Of a stretch of 64,000 nt of DNA, positions 33,254-40,285 are shown one piece after another. The number at the start of each line of letters is the position of its first letter. Position 1 is the first letter of the stretch. Where the stretch lies: the NCBI RefSeq assembly GCF_001571065.1, contig NZ_BCSW01000013.1:1-64000 (forward strand), written 5' to 3'. The notes under the pieces were generated by a model. The model saw nothing but the letters and a program-made list of their open reading frames with translations. It was not told the DNA's origin and ran no database searches. The position numbers were made by a program, and so were the translations under genes. The DNA is from Dietzia cinnamea NBRC 102147 (GTDB lineage: Bacteria; Actinomycetota; Actinomycetes; Mycobacteriales; Mycobacteriaceae).

Positions 33254-33916
33254 CTAGTCCCTCGTCAGGGCCTCGCCGATCGGGGTGTCCCCGTCGGAGA
33301 ACTCGATGGTGCGGCGGACGGTGTCGGGCCGGCGCAGGACGGCGGCGACGACCTCGGCGACCGTGTCCCGACTGGTCGCCCGGTCCTCGCGCTTGTCCGC
33401 TCCCATCCCGATCGTCTCGCCACCGGGCTCGTCGGTCAGCGCGCCGGGCCCCAGAATGGTCCACTGCAGATCGGACTCGCGCAGGTGGGCGTCGGCCGCC
33501 GCCTTGGCCTCGGCGTACGGGAAGAACGCGTTGTCCTCCGGCACGCCGTGATCGGGTCCGGCGCCGTCGTAGGACACCATGACGTAGCGCTCCACGCCCT
33601 CGGCGACGCTCGCGTCCATCGAGCGGATCGCCGCGTCGCGGTCTACCGCGTAGGTGCGGTCGGGATTGCCGCCGCCCGCGCCGGCGGACCAGACGACGGA
33701 GCCGCTGCCGCGGACGACCTCGCGGAGGCCCTCGACGTCGAGCTTCTCGACGTCCGCCACCACGGGGGTGGCGCCCGCCGCCCGGATGTCGTCGGCGTGG
33801 TCCGGGTTGCGGATCACCGAGCGCACCTCCGCGCCCGCGTCCGACAGGATCCGGGCCGTGCGGAGGGCGACCTTGCCGTGGCCGCCGATGATGGTCACTG
33901 GTCGATCGATACTCAT
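33254..33916 (-). CDS. Atypical SDR / NAD(P)-binding protein (NmrA-like)
   Basis: A 220-residue Rossmann-fold protein: VTIIGGHGKVALRTARILSDAG is the dinucleotide-binding glycine motif, followed by VRSVIRNPDHADDIRAAGATPVVADVEKLD and VVWSAGAGGG. The atypical SDR5/NmrA-type pattern YVMVSYDGAGPDHG and PYAEAKAAADAHLRESDLQWTILGPGALTDEPG is clear. Such proteins often act as sugar-epimerase-like reductases or redox sensors. The ATG at 33916 is chosen over a longer open frame because MSIDRPVTIIGG matches the usual start. Function is not assigned. Confidence 0.83.
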   Translation of the reverse strand: MSIDRPVTIIGGHGKVALRTARILSDAGAEVRSVIRNPDHADDIRAAGATPVVADVEKLDVEGLREVVRGSGSVVWSAGAGGGNPDRTYAVDRDAAIRSMDASVAEGVERYVMVSYDGAGPDHGVPEDNAFFPYAEAKAAADAHLRESDLQWTILGPGALTDEPGGETIGMGADKREDRATSRDTVAEVVAAVLRRPDTVRRTIEFSDGDTPIGEALTRD

Positions 33917-34029
33917 GGCCTCCGTTGTACCCGTCCGAACGCATCCCCGCCGACCGGCTTCCGCCATCGCGCGGGCCCCACGACGGTCACAACTCCACAA
34001 CGAGTGGGCGGCCGGCCGTTTCGGATTCG

Positions 34030-34048
34030 CTCCGTGTCGGACACGGAG
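34030..34048. promoter_or_regulatory. Perfect palindrome upstream of the L,D-transpeptidase gene
   Basis: CTCCGTGTCGGACACGGAG is a 9+1+9 perfect inverted repeat 65 bp upstream of the transpeptidase start. A second palindrome, ATGTCGACAT, sits at 34055-34064. The spacing suits a regulator-binding site. I cannot name the regulator. Confidence 0.45.
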
Positions 34049-34113
34049 TGCATCATGTCGACATAAGCCGTGATTCACCGGCTGCCCCACGCTTGTCGCT
34101 TCGGAGTTGATGC

Positions 34114-35376
34114 ATGTCCCTGTCCAGGTCTGAAACCCCCTCTCTTCCGGCGGTGACGGGCCCCCTCGCCCTGCTCGCCGGACTGCTCGCGCTGATCCTC
34201 GTCGTCGCCGGGTGCACCATCCCGGTGCCCACGGGCTCCGCCGGGGAGACGACCCCCACCGAGCCCAGTGCGCAGGCGCCCGCCCCGGCGGCACTGGAGG
34301 TCGTCCCCGCCGACGGCGCCACTGACGTCGCCGTGGTCGACGGCGTCCGGGCCACCGTCGAGAACGGCACCATCACGAACGCGGTGCTCACCAACGACGC
34401 CGGCAAGCAGATCGAGGGCGAAATCTCGCGTGACGGATCGGAGTGGGAGCCGGCCGTCACACTCGGGTTCGGGCGCACCTACACCCTGGAGATCACCTAC
34501 GAGGGTGCGGTCGGCGGGACCAGGACGGACACACGGACGTTCAGCATGGCCGACCCGGCGGCCGTCGTGACCCCGACCCTGACCACGACCGGAGGCGGGA
34601 CCCTGCAGTCGGACCGTGAGTACGGCGTCGGAATCGTCATCGTGGCGAAGTTCGACCAGCCCATCGCTGACCGCGAAGAAGCTGAGAAACACATGAAGGT
34701 CACCACCTCGCCCGAGGTGGAGGGCAACTGGTTCTGGGCCGACGACTCCTCGGCACACTGGCGTCCGAAGGACTACTACGAGACCGGCACCCGAGTGCGG
34801 GTCGAACTCGACACCGAGGGGCGCGACCTCGGTGGCGACCAGTGGGGCGGTGCCGGCGCGGAAGCCGACTTCACTATCGGCGACCGGCGCATCGCGATCG
34901 CCGACGACGCGACCAAGACGGTCTCCGTGTACCGCAACGGCGAACTGCTCAAGACCATGCCCACCTCCATGGGCAAGGGCGGCTGGGCCACGTACGGCGG
35001 CGTGACCATGCATTTCTGGACCCAGCCGGGGACCTACACCGTCCTGGACAAGTCCAGCTCGGTGTTGATGGACTCCACGACCTACGGCCTGCCCCTGTCC
35101 GCCGGCTACCGGGTCACCGTCGACCACGGCGTGCGCATCTCCAACGACGGGATCTACTTCCACGCCCTGGAGTCGTCGATGTGGGCCCAGGGCAACACCA
35201 ACACCTCGCACGGCTGCCTCAACCTCTCCCCCGCTGACGCGAAGTGGTACTTCGACCAGGCGGTCACCGGGGACGTCGTCGAGGTCCGCGGCACCGGCGG
35301 GCCCGAGCTGGAGGTCTGGCAGAACGGCGACTGGTCCGTGCCATGGGAGGTCTGGCAGACCGGCTCGGCCGACTGA
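34114..35376 (+). CDS. L,D-transpeptidase lipoprotein (LdtMt2-like)
   Basis: A 420-residue exported enzyme. The signal GPLALLAGLLALILVVAGC ends in a lipobox. Ig-like domains occupy about residues 60-265 (with the mycobacterial-type segment KVTTSPEVEGNWFWADDSSAHWRPKDYY), and the YkuD catalytic domain follows, with IYFHALESSMWAQGNTNTSHGCLNLSPADAKWYF; the nucleophile is C368 in SHGCLNL. These enzymes form 3-3 cross-links in peptidoglycan and are the carbapenem targets in mycobacteria. ATG 34114 has GGAG 8 nt upstream. Its stop is followed by an 18-bp stem terminator. Confidence 0.93.
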   Translation: MSLSRSETPSLPAVTGPLALLAGLLALILVVAGCTIPVPTGSAGETTPTEPSAQAPAPAALEVVPADGATDVAVVDGVRATVENGTITNAVLTNDAGKQIEGEISRDGSEWEPAVTLGFGRTYTLEITYEGAVGGTRTDTRTFSMADPAAVVTPTLTTTGGGTLQSDREYGVGIVIVAKFDQPIADREEAEKHMKVTTSPEVEGNWFWADDSSAHWRPKDYYETGTRVRVELDTEGRDLGGDQWGGAGAEADFTIGDRRIAIADDATKTVSVYRNGELLKTMPTSMGKGGWATYGGVTMHFWTQPGTYTVLDKSSSVLMDSTTYGLPLSAGYRVTVDHGVRISNDGIYFHALESSMWAQGNTNTSHGCLNLSPADAKWYFDQAVTGDVVEVRGTGGPELEVWQNGDWSVPWEVWQTGSAD

Positions 35377-35403
35377 ACACCGCCGTCCCGGCCGGATCCT
35401 GAT

Positions 35404-35445
35404 ACGACCGCGGCCACCGAGAATCTCCTCGGTGGCCGCGGTCGT
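35404..35445. terminator. Bidirectional hairpin terminator
   Basis: Arms ACGACCGCGGCCACCGAG (35404-35421) and CTCGGTGGCCGCGGTCGT (35428-35445) are perfectly complementary over 18 bp around the loop AATCTC. It lies between the convergent L,D-transpeptidase and POT transporter genes. Confidence 0.9.
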
Positions 35446-35469
35446 GTCAGGGGATGAGTCAGAGGTGCG

Positions 35470-36945
35470 TCAGCGCACGCCCATCATGTTCTTGCGGATC
35501 CACGGCGACAGCGCGGCGATGATCCCGGCCAGGACGATCGACGCGACGCCGAGCACCAGGAAGTAGTTGCGCTCAGCCCCGGCGTCGTTCGGGTCGTAGT
35601 ACCCCGCGAGCACGCCGGACAGCGCACTGCCGATGGAGACGCTGAGGAAGAACAGCGCGACCATCTGCGTCTTGAAGGCCTCCGGTGCGAGCTTGGTCGA
35701 CAGCGACTGCCCGACCGGCGAGAGCAGCAGCTCGGCCATGGTGAACAGGAACAGGATACCGACGATGCCGAGCAGCGGCGTCGCGACGCTGCCGACGAAG
35801 AACAGGAACACCAGGTAGGCGATGCCCATGATGAGGTTCGCGAGCGCGAACTTGATCGGGCTCGAGGGCTGACGGCTGCCGAGCTTGACCCACAGGGTCG
35901 CGAAGACCGCGGCGAAGATGATGATGAACAGCGGGTTGATGGACTGGACCCAGCTCGCCGGCATCTCCCAGCCACCCAGGTTGCGGTCGAGACGCTGGTC
36001 CGAGTAGATCGCGATCACCGTGAACTGCTGCTGGAAGAGCGCCCAGAACGCCACCGACGCGATGAACATGGGGATGAACGAGACGACCCGGCTTCGCTCG
36101 TCGGGCTGCGTCTTGGGGCTGGTGATCAGCAGCGCGAACAGTGCGACGGCGCCCACCACGGCGATCGCGGTGACGATGTCCGCCAGGGATTCCAGCGGAA
36201 TGAGGCCCAGGGCCAGCGCTGTCGCGACGAGCACCACCACGACCACGCCGATGACCAGGGCCCGGACCCGCTGCGGCCGCGGGAGCGGGTCGGGCACGAC
36301 GGCCCCGACGCCCTTGAGCGTGGCGCCACGCACCGCGACGTACTGGATGAGGCCGATCGCCATTCCCGCCGCCGCGGCGCCGAATCCCCAGTGGAATCCA
36401 TTGGCGTGCCACAGCACCCCGGTGATCAGCGGGCCGGTGAGGCCACCGATGTTCACCGCCATGTAGTAGATGGAGAACGCGGCGTCACGCCGGTCGTCCG
36501 TCCGCCGGTACATGTCGCCGACCACGGTCGAGGTGGTGGCCTTGAGCGTGCCGGCGCCGACGCCCACGAACACGAGGCCGATCCCCAGCCCGACGGGGCC
36601 CGGCACGAGGGCCAGGGACAGGTGGCCGAGCATGATGAGCACGGCCGCCCCGAACAGGGTCCGTTCGGCGCCGAACAGGCGATCCGAGATCCAGCCGCCG
36701 AGGATCGCGGAGGCGTAGACCAGACCGCCGTAAGCACCGACGATCGACGCCGCGATCTGTTCGGAGTACCCGAGGCCACCGTCCGCGACCGCGTAGTAGA
36801 TGTAGTACGCCAGCAGGCCCTGCATGCCGTAGAAGCTGAAACGCTCCCACAGTTCGATACCCGACAGGTTCGCCAATCCGAGTGGATGGCCGAAGAACCT
36901 GCGGTCCGTATCGGCGAGAGCCACCTCGGCATTCCGAGTTGTCAT
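35470..36945 (-). CDS. POT/PTR family proton-dependent oligopeptide transporter
   Basis: A 491-residue POT transporter with about 14 helices. The PTR2 signature is GIELWERFSFYGMQGLLAYYIYYAV near the N-terminus, and GTLKATTSTVVGDMYRRTDDRRDAAFSIYYMAVNIGG is the second POT signature. It imports di- and tripeptides with protons. ATG 36945 is used; the AGGAG that would serve it is 14 nt away, so an upstream non-ATG start (a CTG three codons earlier) remains possible. A GGTGGGA/TCCCACC hairpin lies in the leader at 37008-37030. Confidence 0.9.
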   Translation of the reverse strand: MTTRNAEVALADTDRRFFGHPLGLANLSGIELWERFSFYGMQGLLAYYIYYAVADGGLGYSEQIAASIVGAYGGLVYASAILGGWISDRLFGAERTLFGAAVLIMLGHLSLALVPGPVGLGIGLVFVGVGAGTLKATTSTVVGDMYRRTDDRRDAAFSIYYMAVNIGGLTGPLITGVLWHANGFHWGFGAAAAGMAIGLIQYVAVRGATLKGVGAVVPDPLPRPQRVRALVIGVVVVVLVATALALGLIPLESLADIVTAIAVVGAVALFALLITSPKTQPDERSRVVSFIPMFIASVAFWALFQQQFTVIAIYSDQRLDRNLGGWEMPASWVQSINPLFIIIFAAVFATLWVKLGSRQPSSPIKFALANLIMGIAYLVFLFFVGSVATPLLGIVGILFLFTMAELLLSPVGQSLSTKLAPEAFKTQMVALFFLSVSIGSALSGVLAGYYDPNDAGAERNYFLVLGVASIVLAGIIAALSPWIRKNMMGVR

Positions 36946-37143
36946 GACAGACAGTGCTACTCCTGCTTTTCCTGCGGGACAAACTGTGCCGTCGATCTCG
37001 CCCCACAGGTGGGAGTCGACATTTCCCACCCGGGACAGGACAATCGGAGAAATCAACCCTCGGGCGACCGGCCCGGGGTGCAACCCGATGAGCGCAGGAG
37101 CACCTCCAGTGAGCCGAGCCGACACCCCGGCCCGATCTACCAG

Positions 37144-37162
37144 CCCCCTTCACGGAAGGGGG
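37144..37162 (+). promoter_or_regulatory. Hairpin sequestering the ribosome-binding site of the CNNM gene
   Basis: CCCCCTT (37144-37150) pairs perfectly with AAGGGGG (37156-37162) across the loop CACGG. The 3' arm is the Shine-Dalgarno of the next gene, 8 nt before its ATG, so folding would hide it. Confidence 0.5.
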
Positions 37163-37170
37163 CACACCGG

Positions 37171-38529
37171 ATGAGCATCGCGCTCTCACTACTAGTGGGC
37201 GTCGTGGTCGTACTGGCGATCACCGCGCTGACGGGCTACTTCGTGGCCCAGGAGTTCGCCTTCATGGCCGTCGACCGCTCCCGCATGGGGGCGGCGGCCG
37301 AGAAGGGCGACCCCGTCGCCGAGCGGGTCCTCGGCGTCACCAGACGCACGTCGTTCATGCTCTCGGGCGCACAGCTCGGGATCACCGTCACCACCCTCGT
37401 CGTGGGGTACGTCGCCGAGCCGCTCATCGGCCGGGCGATCGGTGACCTCCTCGGCCTGGCCTCGGTGCCGCAGGCCGTCGGCGTCGGTGTGGGCACGATC
37501 CTGGCACTGCTGTTCTCGACCGTGGTCCAGATGCTCTTCGGCGAGCTCGTGCCGAAGAACCTCGCGATCGCCAAGCCCGAGCCCGTGGCCCGGTGGCTGG
37601 CCCGGTCCACCGCCATCTACCTCGCCGTGTTCGGCTGGATCATCGGCCTGTTCGACAAGGCCTCCGAGGCGCTGCTCAAGGCGGTCGGCATCGAGCCCGT
37701 GCACGACAAGGAGCACTCGGCCACCGCTCGCGACCTCGAGCACATCGTCGCCGAGTCGGGCGAGGCCGGCGAACTCTCCCCCGAGCTCAGTCGGCTCCTC
37801 GACCGGATGCTCGACTTCCCCGGGCAGCCGGCCGAGCACGCGATGATCCCGCGTTCGCGCACCGACGTGGTCCGCGCCGAGGACTCCGTCGACGAGGTGC
37901 TGTCCAAGATGGCGACGGGACACACCCGCTACCCCGTGGTGGGCGAGGACTCCGACGACGTGATCGGCATCGTCGACCTGCACGACCTCCTCGTGCTCTG
38001 TGGCGACGACACCGACGGCTCGCTGACCCAGGTGTCGACGGTGATGCGCGCCCCGATCCGGGTGCCCACGTCGCTGCCGCTGCCCGAGGTGGCGGCCCGA
38101 CTGAGCGCCCAGAACTCCGAGATGGCCGTGGTCGTGGACGAGTACGGCGGGTTCGCCGGCGTCGTGACCATGGAGGACATGGCCGAGGAGATCGTCGGCG
38201 AGATCGCGGACGAGCACGACCCGCAGGCCGCGGACGTCCCTGTCAGTGAGGGGCTGGGTTGGATCCTCACCGGCGACACGCACCTCGACGAGGTGGAGCG
38301 TCTCCTCGACATCACCCTCCCCGAGGTCGACGCCGAGACACTCGGCGGCCTGGTCATCGAGACGATCGGCGACCTGCCGGACGTCGGCGCCCGCGTCGAC
38401 ATCCCGCTGCCGGACACGGACGTCCTCGAGGAGATCTCCGCCGATCGCGTCCTGCGGACCGAGGTCCGCCGCATCGAACGCCGCGTCCCCGCGGAACTGC
38501 ACGTCGTGGTCGAGGAGGCCGCACGATGA
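37171..38529 (+). CDS. CNNM/HlyC-type membrane protein with CBS and transporter-associated domains
   Basis: A 452-residue protein of the CNNM/CorC/HlyC family. An N-terminal CNNM membrane domain of about 200 residues includes AQEFAFMAVDRSRM, LGITVTTLVVGYVAEPL and MLFGELVPKNLAIAKPE. Two CBS domains (about residues 230-340: MIPRSRTDVVRAEDSVDEVLSKM, VVVDEYGGFAGVVTMEDMAEEIVGEI) precede a C-terminal CorC_HlyC domain. These proteins are linked to Mg2+ (or Na+) transport. The ATG follows a hairpin that hides its ribosome-binding site. The stop overlaps the next CNNM gene by 4 bp. Confidence 0.92.
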   Translation: MSIALSLLVGVVVVLAITALTGYFVAQEFAFMAVDRSRMGAAAEKGDPVAERVLGVTRRTSFMLSGAQLGITVTTLVVGYVAEPLIGRAIGDLLGLASVPQAVGVGVGTILALLFSTVVQMLFGELVPKNLAIAKPEPVARWLARSTAIYLAVFGWIIGLFDKASEALLKAVGIEPVHDKEHSATARDLEHIVAESGEAGELSPELSRLLDRMLDFPGQPAEHAMIPRSRTDVVRAEDSVDEVLSKMATGHTRYPVVGEDSDDVIGIVDLHDLLVLCGDDTDGSLTQVSTVMRAPIRVPTSLPLPEVAARLSAQNSEMAVVVDEYGGFAGVVTMEDMAEEIVGEIADEHDPQAADVPVSEGLGWILTGDTHLDEVERLLDITLPEVDAETLGGLVIETIGDLPDVGARVDIPLPDTDVLEEISADRVLRTEVRRIERRVPAELHVVVEEAAR

Positions 38530-39629
38530 CCCCCACCACCACCCTTCTCGCCGCCGACGCCGACGGTGGGATCATGAGCAACCCCTGGGTCGTCCTGGTG
38601 GCGACCGTCCTGCTCATCGCGGCGTCCGCGTTCTTCGTGGCCGTCGAGTTCTCGCTCATCTCCGCCCGCCGGCACCGGCTCGAGGACGACGCCGCGCACA
38701 GTGCCGCCGCCCGCGCGGCCCTGAAGAACGCGTCCGAGCTGACGCTCCTGCTCGCCGGCGCCCAGCTCGGCATCACGCTGTGCGCGCTGGCGCTGGGCTC
38801 CATCACCAAGCCCGCCGTGCACCACTGGCTCACCCCGGTGTTCGCCGGATGGGGGCTCCCGCTGTGGACCGCCGACGTCATCGCGTTCATCCTCGCGCTG
38901 ATCATCGTCACGTTCCTGCACCTCGTGGTGGGCGAGATGGCCCCCAAGTCGTGGTCCATCACCCACCCCGAGTACTCGGCCACCCTGCTGGCGATTCCGA
39001 TGCGGGCGTTCCTCTGGCTCACCCGTCCGCTCCTGGTCGCCCTCAACGCCATGGCGAACAACATCCTGCACCGGCTGGGGGTCGAGTCGAGGGACGAGGT
39101 GTCCGCGGGTCAGGACGCCGACTCGCTGCGTGAGCTCGTCCGGCATTCCGGCGAGGCCGGGACGCTCGACGACACCCATCAGCGGCAGCTGCTCAGCGCC
39201 CTCGAACTGCAGGAGCTCACCGTGGGCGACCTGCTCGGCGAGCGCGACCTCGATCAGCCCGCCGCGCCCGAGGAGATGTCCTCGGTCGGCGTCGACGCGG
39301 GCCCGGAGGAGATTCTCGACACCGCGCGCCGCACCGGCCATCTGCGCCTGCTGGTCCTCGAGGACGACACCGCGGTCGGCGTGGTCCACGCGCGGGACGC
39401 GATCAACGTCGACGGCGACGCCACGGCCCGGGAACTCATGCGGCCGAGCCTGTCACTCGAGCACGATCTGACGGTCGCCGAGGCGTTCCGCCGGATGCGT
39501 GAGGCGCGCGCCCACCTCGTCGTCGTCGAACAGTCCGGTGGGCACCCGGGCACCCACGTCTCCGAGGTGCGGGGCGTCCTCACGCTCGACGACGTGGTCC
39601 GGCGCCTCCTGCCGGTCACCTCGGCCTGA
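38526..39629 (+). CDS. CNNM-family membrane protein with degenerate CBS pair
   Basis: A 367-residue second CNNM protein, translationally coupled to the first (4-bp overlap). The membrane domain has AVEFSLISARRHRLEDDA, LLLAGAQLGITLCALALGSI and HLVVGEMAPKSWSITHPE. The CBS region (about residues 220-350) is shorter and less typical, and the C-terminal CorC_HlyC domain is absent, so it is 85 residues shorter than its partner. Tandem CNNM pairs of this long/short type recur in Corynebacteriales and may act as a heteromer. Confidence 0.9.
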   Translation: MTPTTTLLAADADGGIMSNPWVVLVATVLLIAASAFFVAVEFSLISARRHRLEDDAAHSAAARAALKNASELTLLLAGAQLGITLCALALGSITKPAVHHWLTPVFAGWGLPLWTADVIAFILALIIVTFLHLVVGEMAPKSWSITHPEYSATLLAIPMRAFLWLTRPLLVALNAMANNILHRLGVESRDEVSAGQDADSLRELVRHSGEAGTLDDTHQRQLLSALELQELTVGDLLGERDLDQPAAPEEMSSVGVDAGPEEILDTARRTGHLRLLVLEDDTAVGVVHARDAINVDGDATARELMRPSLSLEHDLTVAEAFRRMREARAHLVVVEQSGGHPGTHVSEVRGVLTLDDVVRRLLPVTSA

Positions 39630-39648
39630 CCCACGCACCGCGACGACA

Positions 39649-39679
39649 CGCCCCCGGGAGGACTGGCCTCCCGGGGGCG
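39649..39679 (+). terminator. Hairpin terminator after the CNNM pair
   Basis: CGCCCCCGGGAGG (39649-39661) pairs perfectly with CCTCCCGGGGGCG (39667-39679) around the loop ACTGG, followed by TTCCCC. It lies between convergent genes and may work on both strands. Confidence 0.82.
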
Positions 39680-39701
39680 TTCCCCGTCGGCGCGGCGCGG
39701 G

Positions 39702-40202
39702 TCAGAACACCAGGCCGATGAGCCTGAGCAGTCCCCACAGCGCCAGGCCCACCAGGCCGAGGAGCACCAGCAGGATGAGCCCCACGGCGCCGATCGCCCG
39801 CAGCAGGTAGCCGCGGGCGTCGGTGTCCACGCGGCGCCCCTCGGCGATGGCGCGGTCCACCAGCCGAAGGTTCTTGGAGGTGGCCTTGTGCGCGACGTCG
39901 GCGACGTCGCCGACGAGGGGCACCACGCCGAGCGCGGCGTCGACCAGGTAGTTCCACCCCATGCGGAACAGCAGGTGGACGGGGATGCGATTGCGCACGG
40001 CCTCGGCGAACACGGCCGCGGCGACCACCGTGCCCACCGCGTCACCCACCACCGGCACGAGGCCGATCACCGGGTCCAGCCCCACGCGGTAGTTGGTGCC
40101 CGGCACCCGGACGAGGTCGTCGAGGACTCGCGCGAGGCCGGCGGTCACCGGCGAGGCGCCCGGACGGTCGGCGGGTGCCCGCGCGGGGCGGCTGTCGCTC
40201 AT
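39702..40202 (-). CDS. DUF4112 membrane protein
   Basis: A 166-residue protein. The central LARVLDDLVRVPGTNYRVGLDPVIGLVPVVGDAVGTVVAAAVFAEAVRNRIPVHLLFRMGWNYLVDAALGVVPLVGDVADVAHKA is the DUF4112 hallmark, with a repeated P-V/L-V-G-D motif. A C-terminal hydrophobic helix (residues 145-165, GLILLVLLGLVGLALWGLLRL) would anchor it. ATG 40202 is the natural start; the longer open frame upstream is not conserved. Function is unknown. It diverges from the penicillin-binding protein gene. Confidence 0.85.
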   Translation of the reverse strand: MSDSRPARAPADRPGASPVTAGLARVLDDLVRVPGTNYRVGLDPVIGLVPVVGDAVGTVVAAAVFAEAVRNRIPVHLLFRMGWNYLVDAALGVVPLVGDVADVAHKATSKNLRLVDRAIAEGRRVDTDARGYLLRAIGAVGLILLVLLGLVGLALWGLLRLIGLVF

Positions 40203-40285
40203 GTGGCCCGAGGGTACGTGGCGGACCGGCGGCGGCGCCGACCACACGACGGGCGGACGCGGCCGGAATCTGGTTTCGTGGAGAG

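Noticed and set aside
36391-37170. An upstream extension of the first CNNM protein by 260 codons.
   Set aside because: It runs through the POT transporter gene in antisense. The ATG at 37171 has a good ribosome-binding site and starts the family domain.
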